DNA of 43,867 bases from an uncultured bacterium. GTDB taxonomy: Bacteria > Bacillota > Clostridia > Lachnospirales > Lachnospiraceae. The notes beneath the pieces are model-generated. The model was not told the origin of the DNA and made no database searches. It worked only from the letters and a program-made list of their open reading frames with translations. How positions within the stretch are numbered: position 1 is the stretch's first letter; each line of letters opens with the position of its first letter. This document shows, piece after piece, positions 38,790-43,867 of this stretch. The stretch is taken from contig CAOKFN010000040.1 of assembly GCA_948467735.1 (NCBI GenBank), forward strand, positions 1 to 43,867. The letters run 5' to 3'. The position numbers and the translations under genes were made by a program.

Positions 38790-41141
38790 ATGAATCAAAG
38801 AAGGAGCTGGTCGTTTGCTGCATATGGTACGAGCGTGGATTTGAAGCATAATGGTTTTTCCGGCAGTGCGGACGCGGGGGATTTGACATTGTGGAGTCTG
38901 TGCGGAAAAGGTAAGCTGGTTCCGGCGTCCACGGACGGGGTTGCGTTTTATTATACAAAGCTGGACGCGGCGGAAAATTTTACGCTGGCCGCAGACATTG
39001 AAGTGGAACAGTGGACTTTTTCCAACGGACAGGATGGCTTCGGCCTGATGGCGGCGGACACCGTCGGAGCCGACGGAGAACAGACAAGCTTTTGGAATAA
39101 TTCTTATATGGCCAGCGTTACAAGGGTGGAGTATCAATTTGATAAGCAGCTGGGCTGTGTGTCAAATACGGGGGAGAAGTATTCCATGAGGCTGGGCGTG
39201 GGGGCGCAGGAGAAAAAGGGAATTACGCCCCTTGTTAATAAAGAGGGTACGCAGGCCGCGCATTTTCAAAGCACTATGAGGACGCTGGAGACTTACGCGC
39301 CAAAACAGGGAATGGGGTCGGGAATTTATAATATCGTCGGCGCTTACACAAATGCGCCTGAAAAAATGCGGGATATTGCGGGTCTTACGAAATTTCATCT
39401 GTTTCTCCGGCGGATGAGTGACGGCTATCTGCTGGGCTATACGGACGAAGAAGGCATGACGACGGATTGGAAGTACTATCATGGGGAGGAGGGGGACGCG
39501 TTGACGAAGCTGGACGAAAAGAATATCTATGTGGGATTCTTCGCCTCCCGAAATGCGAAAATACGAGTGAGAAATGTCGTCCTGAAAACCATGCTTCCCT
39601 CCGAGGATACCCCGTCATCCCCCCGGCCCATCGCCTTGGTAACGCCGGCCTGCAGGATTCTCTCCGCGGATACCGCCAACAGGGAGAATTATCTGCTCAC
39701 AGCCTATGGGAATGCGGACGGACTTCTGGAGGTATTTCATGAGGATACGGAGGGACGGCCGGAAGCGTTTCATGAGGATGCGGGAAGGAAAGCGGGGGAG
39801 GCGCAGACTCAGGCGTGGAAGAAATGCCGCGTTCCGGTTCGGCTGCATGGGGGGGATAATGGGTTTCGGATATCGTTTACGCCCAAGGCGGATTTTTGCC
39901 CTTCTCCGTATGAAAGGCTGCGAAGCTATGAAACCTTTACATTTTCTTTTCATGTGTTTTATGGCGTTCATGAGAGGAAGGAGATTATGGTTAGCCCGGA
40001 GGGAAAAGAGACCGGGGCAGGCACAAGAGAAGACCCCATGGATATCTATACGGCGGTGAAGGGCGCGGGCCCCGGACTGAAGCTGATTCTAATGGGGGGA
40101 AGGTATTTGCTGGAAAGGGCCCTTGTGATCGCTAGGGGCATGAATGGCAGCAGGGAGGAGCCCATATGTCTGACGGCGGAAGAGGGACGGCGGCCGGTGC
40201 TTGACTTTTGCGGGAAAGGGAAGGGCTTGGTCATCGTCGGCGATTACTGGCATTGCAGCGGGTTTGATGTGACCAATACCGCCGCTTCGGTCCGGGGGGT
40301 GCATCTGGCGGGCAGTCATAATGTATTGGAACGGATTTACGTTTATCGGAACGGCAATACGGGGCTTCAGATCGGAACTTATCAAGAAAGCGACGACAGG
40401 TCAGAGTGGCCCTGTGATAACAGGGTCGTCAACTGTACTTCCTATTTGAACGCGGATCCGGGCTATACGGATTCCGACGGCTTTGCAGCCAAGATTACGG
40501 TGGGGGAGGGAAATGTGTTCGACGGATGCATTTCGGCCTATAACGCGGACGACGGCTTTGATCTTTTTGCCAAGGTGGAACGGGGCGTAACGGGAAGCGT
40601 GCTGATTCGGAACTGTCTGGCGTTCCGAAACGGTTATATCTTGGACGAAGAGGGAAGGGAAGCGCATGTGGGGCTGGGAAACGGTTTTAAATTAGGAGGT
40701 TCCAGCATTGCCTGCGGACACAGGCTGGAGGACAGCATTGCCTTTGCCAACGGGGAGAAGGGCATTGACGCCAACAGCAGTCCGGACGGACGCGTTAAAA
40801 ACGTGATTTCATATAATAATGATTCTCACAATGTCGCGCTTTACACGACGGATGCGGATAATACGGCCTTTGTGGTCAGGGGAGTGCTGTCCGTGAGAAC
40901 CGAAGGGAATGTTCCCGACAAATTAGAGCCGAGAGGCGCCCAGATTATGGGGGATATTTATGATAGCTCCAATTATTACTTTGATGGTGAGAGAAGCGTG
41001 AACCAAGAAAGGGAGGAGGCGGACATTTCCCGTTTTGCTGATATGGATATCCATAAGGCGATTCATGGAGGCATTACAAGACGGGAGGACGGGAGCGTCT
41101 GCCGGAATGGTTTTCTGGAATTTCGGCCGCTGGAGAATTAG
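38790..41141 (+). CDS. PL9-type pectate lyase, no signal peptide
   Basis: A 783-residue right-handed beta-helix protein. The C-terminal half fits polysaccharide lyase family 9: NRVVNCTSYLNADPGYTDSD with the acidic calcium ligands, GFAAKITVGEGNVFDGC with the likely catalytic Lys, AYNADDGFDLFAK and GNGFKLGG. PL9 enzymes cleave polygalacturonate by beta-elimination. The N-terminal 270 residues form a separate beta-rich, lectin-like domain. The N-terminus is MNQRRSWSFAAYGTS with no hydrophobic signal segment or anchor, so it is probably cytoplasmic and acts on imported oligosaccharides, or exits by an unusual route. GAAAGGA precedes the ATG. The flanking genes are a LytTR regulator and a radical SAM gene, not other pectin genes. 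Confidence 0.82.
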   Translation: MNQRRSWSFAAYGTSVDLKHNGFSGSADAGDLTLWSLCGKGKLVPASTDGVAFYYTKLDAAENFTLAADIEVEQWTFSNGQDGFGLMAADTVGADGEQTSFWNNSYMASVTRVEYQFDKQLGCVSNTGEKYSMRLGVGAQEKKGITPLVNKEGTQAAHFQSTMRTLETYAPKQGMGSGIYNIVGAYTNAPEKMRDIAGLTKFHLFLRRMSDGYLLGYTDEEGMTTDWKYYHGEEGDALTKLDEKNIYVGFFASRNAKIRVRNVVLKTMLPSEDTPSSPRPIALVTPACRILSADTANRENYLLTAYGNADGLLEVFHEDTEGRPEAFHEDAGRKAGEAQTQAWKKCRVPVRLHGGDNGFRISFTPKADFCPSPYERLRSYETFTFSFHVFYGVHERKEIMVSPEGKETGAGTREDPMDIYTAVKGAGPGLKLILMGGRYLLERALVIARGMNGSREEPICLTAEEGRRPVLDFCGKGKGLVIVGDYWHCSGFDVTNTAASVRGVHLAGSHNVLERIYVYRNGNTGLQIGTYQESDDRSEWPCDNRVVNCTSYLNADPGYTDSDGFAAKITVGEGNVFDGCISAYNADDGFDLFAKVERGVTGSVLIRNCLAFRNGYILDEEGREAHVGLGNGFKLGGSSIACGHRLEDSIAFANGEKGIDANSSPDGRVKNVISYNNDSHNVALYTTDADNTAFVVRGVLSVRTEGNVPDKLEPRGAQIMGDIYDSSNYYFDGERSVNQEREEADISRFADMDIHKAIHGGITRREDGSVCRNGFLEFRPLEN

Positions 41142-41220
41142 GGGGCGGATAACCGACTGTGTAAGGGAGGCTTTTCTTTATCCAAAGCGCCGGGAAAGTA
41201 TTTGCAGGAGGAAATGACAG

Positions 41221-42090
41221 ATGCATTATGTAAAGGCAAAGGGAATATTGTCGGCAAAAAACGGAATGAATTTATATCGCGGCTGTTCCCATGGGTGCAT
41301 TTATTGTGATTCCAGAAGCAGATGCTATCATATGGAACATGAATTTGAGGACATTGAGGTAAAGGAGAATGCCTTGGAACTGCTGGAGGCGGCTCTGAAA
41401 TCCAAACGGAAGAAATGCATGATCGGCATGGGTTCCATGACGGATCCCTATATTCCTTTGGAGAAGAGATTGGGCAATGTGAGGAAGGCCCTGCTTTTGA
41501 TAGAGAAATATGGTTTTGGCTTTACCGTCATTACAAAATCCGAGGAAATTCTGAGGGATATCGACCTGCTGCAGAGGATAAACGATAAGACGAAATGTGT
41601 CGTCCAGATGACTCTGACCACCTTGGAGGATGATTTATGCGCTAAAATTGAGCCGAATGTATGCGTCACCAGCAGGCGCGTGGAGGTGTTAAAGAGAATG
41701 CGGGAGGCGGGCGTCCCCACGGTTGTCTGGCTTTCGCCGATTCTTCCCTTTATCAATGATACGCGGGAGAATATCTCCGGTATATTGGAGCTGTGTATTG
41801 AGGCCGGGATATATGGGGTGATCTGCTTTGGCATGGGACTGACGCTTCGGGAGGGGAACAGGGAATATTTTTATAAACAGCTGGATCTGCGTTTCCCGGG
41901 GATGAAGGAAAAATATATTCAAGCCTATGGCGGGCAGTATATAGCGGCCAGCCCTGACAACGCCGGATTGATGAAGCTTTTTCACGCCAAATGCGGGGAA
42001 AACGGCATTGTGCATAACAATGACAAAATATTTGAATACTTGGCTTCGTTTGAAGAGAAAACAAGGCAGATATGCCTGTGGGATTTGTGA
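41221..42090 (+). CDS. SPL-family radical SAM protein
   Basis: A 289-residue radical SAM enzyme. The cluster motif is CSHGCIYC in LYRGCSHGCIYCDSRSRC, close to the spore photoproduct lyase family. Further features are GMGSMTDPYIPLEKRLG, then FGFTVITKSEEILRDIDLL and WLSPILPFINDT, typical of the COG1533-type subgroup. Whether it repairs spore photoproduct or does something else is unknown: the protein lacks the long C-terminal part of canonical SplB. The GCAGGAGGAAA ribosome binding site lies 5-15 bases before the ATG. It follows the pectate lyase gene by 79 bases with no terminator seen. Confidence 0.85.
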   Translation: MHYVKAKGILSAKNGMNLYRGCSHGCIYCDSRSRCYHMEHEFEDIEVKENALELLEAALKSKRKKCMIGMGSMTDPYIPLEKRLGNVRKALLLIEKYGFGFTVITKSEEILRDIDLLQRINDKTKCVVQMTLTTLEDDLCAKIEPNVCVTSRRVEVLKRMREAGVPTVVWLSPILPFINDTRENISGILELCIEAGIYGVICFGMGLTLREGNREYFYKQLDLRFPGMKEKYIQAYGGQYIAASPDNAGLMKLFHAKCGENGIVHNNDKIFEYLASFEEKTRQICLWDL

Positions 42091-42123
42091 GGGATGTGAA
42101 GGACGCATTTCCCGCTGGGCGGT

Positions 42124-42603
42124 TCAAATTTCAGGCCCCGCCGCCCGAGGCGGGGTTATTGACTGATTTGTGCGGCAGTTCGTAAGCCGCAGTTCAATAA
42201 AACGTTCTTCATATCCCAGCAGTCTGGCCAGCTGCGAGACGGTATAGCCCTGATATTCCAGAATGGTATCCTCCTCAATCAGCAGCTCCGCCGCAAATAA
42301 ATTAGCCTCAATCTCTGTTTTGGAATTAAGAAGAAGCGTTTTATTCCTGATAAAGCAGCAATTCTGTTTTTTGTGCAGTATGGCATGTCCCAGCTCATGG
42401 GCCATGACCTGCAGCAATTCCATTTCTTCCAAATCCTGATCAAGAAATATGTATCTGTGATTTTTTAGGAACATATAGCACCCGGCGCATCCGGGCGTGC
42501 CAAGCTGTACTTCAATGCCCAGTAAATCAGCCAGTTTAAAAGGATTTCTGGTATTGTATTTTAAAGTATATTTCCGTACTATGTCTTTTATATAATTCCC
42601 CAA
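42124..42603 (-). CDS. ImmA/IrrE family metallo-endopeptidase
   Basis: Zinc peptidase of 159 residues with the motif HELGH in LQVMAHELGHAILHKKQ and the downstream Glu in EIEANLFAAELLIEE. Established for ICEBs1 and some phages: ImmA cleaves its partner ImmR repressor to induce the element. Here the XRE gene directly upstream, 9 bases away, is the obvious partner. The 3' end runs into a hairpin CCCCGCC/GGCGGGG (42136-42155), which may terminate this and the convergent radical SAM gene. No signal peptide. Confidence 0.92.
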   Translation of the reverse strand: MGNYIKDIVRKYTLKYNTRNPFKLADLLGIEVQLGTPGCAGCYMFLKNHRYIFLDQDLEEMELLQVMAHELGHAILHKKQNCCFIRNKTLLLNSKTEIEANLFAAELLIEEDTILEYQGYTVSQLARLLGYEERFIELRLTNCRTNQSITPPRAAGPEI

Positions 42604-42612
42604 TTATATCAC

Positions 42613-43080
42613 CTACTCTTTGTATTTTTTGGGAGTGTACTTCTCCTTATTTATAATTTTCAATCGTTTCAGGGCAATGTTCAGCTCTTCCCTGAAAAGC
42701 TCCATTGCTTCCGGAGATAATTCTTCGCCGTCATAACTGGCGGGCCCGTCGCTGCCGGACTTTAGCTTGTTCATAATGGAATCAAGGTCTTTGGCGATAT
42801 CGCGCTCGTCTTTTGGAGTCAAGGGAGCTTCCTTTTTCTCGTCTATGGAAGGCTCATTGCCGTCAAGCATTCCAAATAAGACATTGAAGTCCATTTCCAT
42901 GCCTTCTGCTGCCTGTTTTATGCTTTGAATCGATGGGGCAATAGGCTTTCCGGTTTTAGGGTGTCGGTTTTTCTCGAGCAGGGAAATATAAGCCTTGCTG
43001 ATTCCGCTTTTTTCTGCAAATAAGTCCATGCTCATGTTGTGGGATTTTCTATAATCTTTGATAACATCTCCTAGCGTCAT
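42613..43080 (-). CDS. XRE family repressor (ImmR-like)
   Basis: Helix-turn-helix regulator, 155 residues. The HTH covers about residues 1-65 (IKDYRKSHNMSMDLFAEKSG, then ISKAYISLLEKNRHPKTGKP). An acidic linker and a helical C-terminal domain (LSPEAMELFREELNIALKRL) follow, fitting the ImmR type cleaved by ImmA. It is transcribed with immA from a perfect consensus promoter. The direct repeats at 43129-43146 and 43164-43181 in the divergent spacer are likely its operators, controlling both directions. Confidence 0.9.
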   Translation of the reverse strand: MTLGDVIKDYRKSHNMSMDLFAEKSGISKAYISLLEKNRHPKTGKPIAPSIQSIKQAAEGMEMDFNVLFGMLDGNEPSIDEKKEAPLTPKDERDIAKDLDSIMNKLKSGSDGPASYDGEELSPEAMELFREELNIALKRLKIINKEKYTPKKYKE

Positions 43081-43106
43081 TCTTACTGCCTCCTAACGTT
43101 TAATTA

Positions 43107-43135
43107 ATTATACAATATGAAAATACGTTTGTCAA
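43107..43135 (-). promoter_or_regulatory. consensus sigma-A promoter for the immR-immA pair
   Basis: On the minus strand: TTGACA (43130-43135), 17-base spacer, TATAAT (43107-43112), a perfect consensus at both boxes. Confidence 0.85.
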
Positions 43136-43181
43136 ATATTTTAAACAAAAGTGTTGACAAAGATTGTCTAATATATTAAAC
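43129..43181. promoter_or_regulatory. operator-like direct repeats between divergent promoters
   Basis: TTGTCAAATATTTTAAAC at 43129-43146 and TTGTCTAATATATTAAAC at 43164-43181 differ at 2 of 18 positions, period 35. The first overlaps the leftward -35 box; the second covers the rightward spacer and -10. Candidate binding sites for the XRE repressor. Confidence 0.65.
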
Positions 43182-43182
43182 T
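43154..43182 (+). promoter_or_regulatory. rightward promoter toward the DUF1492 gene
   Basis: TTGACA (43154-43159), 17-base spacer, TAAACT (43177-43182). Weaker -10 than the leftward promoter. Confidence 0.5.
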
Positions 43183-43318
43183 GATTTTGTTGAATAAGTT
43201 GGACACCCCGTAAGTGCAGAGTCAGCCCATACAAAGCCGGTTAGAATCGGTTTGCGCAATGCTTGGGTATGCGGCTTGGACTTATGGGAAGCGGGCAGAA
43301 ATAGAAAGGAAGCGTGCC

Positions 43319-43747
43319 ATGACAGCAAGAGAATATTTGCAGCAGATACAAAAAGCGGACGTCATTATCAATCAGAGGATTCAGGAAAAGGCCGATCTTC
43401 GGAGGTCGCTGATCAGCATATCGGCCCCGGATATGTCCCGGGAAAGAGTACAGGGGGGGAAACTGCAGGGAGATAAAGGGTATTCCCAGAAGGTCGTCAA
43501 GCTGATAGATTTAGAGACGGAAATCGACGGCCTTATCGACGATTATGTGGATTTGAAGCATAAAATCATTGGAGAAATACATGGTTTGCAGAAAGCGGAG
43601 CACATAAAACTGCTGTATAAGCGGTATATTGAGAACAAGAAATTCGAGCGGATCGCCGACGAAATGAATTTTGCATACCAGTATGCAAAAGAGCTTCACA
43701 GCCACGCGCTGAAAGAATTTGAAAGAACCTACCCAAACCTACTTTGA
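43319..43747 (+). CDS. DUF1492 phage-type protein
   Basis: A 142-residue helical protein of the DUF1492 family, found in prophages and integrative elements and thought to be a sigma-70 region 4-like transcriptional activator. It opens MTAREYLQQIQKADVIINQR, has a DLETEIDGLIDDYVDLKHKI helix, and ends with a helix-turn-helix-like LLYKRYIENKKFERIADEMN then FAYQYAKELHSHALKEFE. The ATG at 43319 has AAAGGA about 8 bases upstream and is preferred over the frame start at 43214. It is the first rightward gene after the immR operator, and the window ends 120 bases later, so the rest of the element is unseen. Confidence 0.85.
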   Translation: MTAREYLQQIQKADVIINQRIQEKADLRRSLISISAPDMSRERVQGGKLQGDKGYSQKVVKLIDLETEIDGLIDDYVDLKHKIIGEIHGLQKAEHIKLLYKRYIENKKFERIADEMNFAYQYAKELHSHALKEFERTYPNLL

Positions 43748-43771
43748 GATGTGCTATTATGGTATTGTCAA

Positions 43772-43809
43772 AAATCAGCTGACAGGGATTTGCTCGGGTC
43801 GGCTGGTTT
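43772..43809 (+). terminator. stem-loop after the DUF1492 gene
   Basis: AAATCAGCTGAC pairs with GTCGGCTGGTTT (12 pairs including two G-T), followed by TGAG. A probable intrinsic terminator with a weak T-run. Confidence 0.5.
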
Positions 43810-43867
43810 TGAGATTAAAATGGTTGATTATCTCAAAAAAGCCTTGATTTACGGGCATACAAGCAGG

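Noticed and set aside
1..43867. CRISPR arrays, tRNA, rRNA or known riboswitches
   Set aside because: No regularly spaced repeats, cloverleaf sequences or familiar riboswitch cores were seen by eye; a covariance-model scan would be needed to exclude small RNAs.
43081..43867. attachment site of the presumed integrative element
   Set aside because: No tRNA end or recombination-type repeat is visible, and only one edge of the element is in the window.

Overview
The window looks like the chromosome of an anaerobic gut Firmicute, most likely a Lachnospiraceae (Clostridia). This rests on the gene order (dnaK-dnaJ-prmA-rsmE-cysteine desulfurase-thiI-HPr-like-mtaB, then ireB-ruvX-DUF1292-fur-rnj), the protein sequences, the AGGAGG-type ribosome binding sites with some GTG/TTG starts, and a bile salt hydrolase family enzyme. 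No rRNA, tRNA or CRISPR array was seen. Everything here was read by eye; no search was run.

Left part (1-19,430), core genes, almost all on the + strand. It opens inside dnaK, followed by dnaJ, an O-antigen-ligase-like membrane protein with a 4 x 14-residue repeat, prmA, rsmE, a cysteine desulfurase paired with thiI, a small HPr-like protein lacking the phosphorylatable His (minus strand), and mtaB. A good promoter at 11,946 then begins a tight run: ireB, ruvX, DUF1292, fur/perR-type regulator, RNase J, ylbF, a minimal MltG-like membrane protein, trmR and a U32 protein (trhP). The last two fit the 5-methoxyuridine wobble-tRNA pathway. A bile salt hydrolase family gene follows, ending at a clear terminator.

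Middle part (19,490-36,600), accessory genes. A hybrid histidine kinase diverges from a set of small soluble proteins: a BspA-like leucine-rich repeat protein, two unrecognised proteins, an MSYDL-type protein and a SUKH (SMI1/KNR4) protein. This looks like an immunity-protein cluster with no toxin in view. A metallo-beta-lactamase lactonase and a trans-aconitate methyltransferase form a minus-strand pair, flanked by two different decayed transposase fragments. Next is the most unusual unit: a divergent HSP90-family ATPase whose stop overlaps the first of two tandem paralogues, themselves overlapping, followed by a DUF4272 protein. A DUF2812-PadR pair, a truncated MerR gene that keeps a classical MerR promoter, and a second SUKH gene follow.

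Right part (36,600-43,867). An NAD-dependent epimerase, a LytTR response regulator with an operator-like direct repeat and a large inverted repeat upstream, a PL9-type pectate lyase with no signal peptide, and an SPL-family radical SAM protein. The window ends in what appears to be the edge of an integrated element: ImmA peptidase, XRE repressor, divergent promoters sharing a direct-repeat operator, and a DUF1492 phage-type protein.
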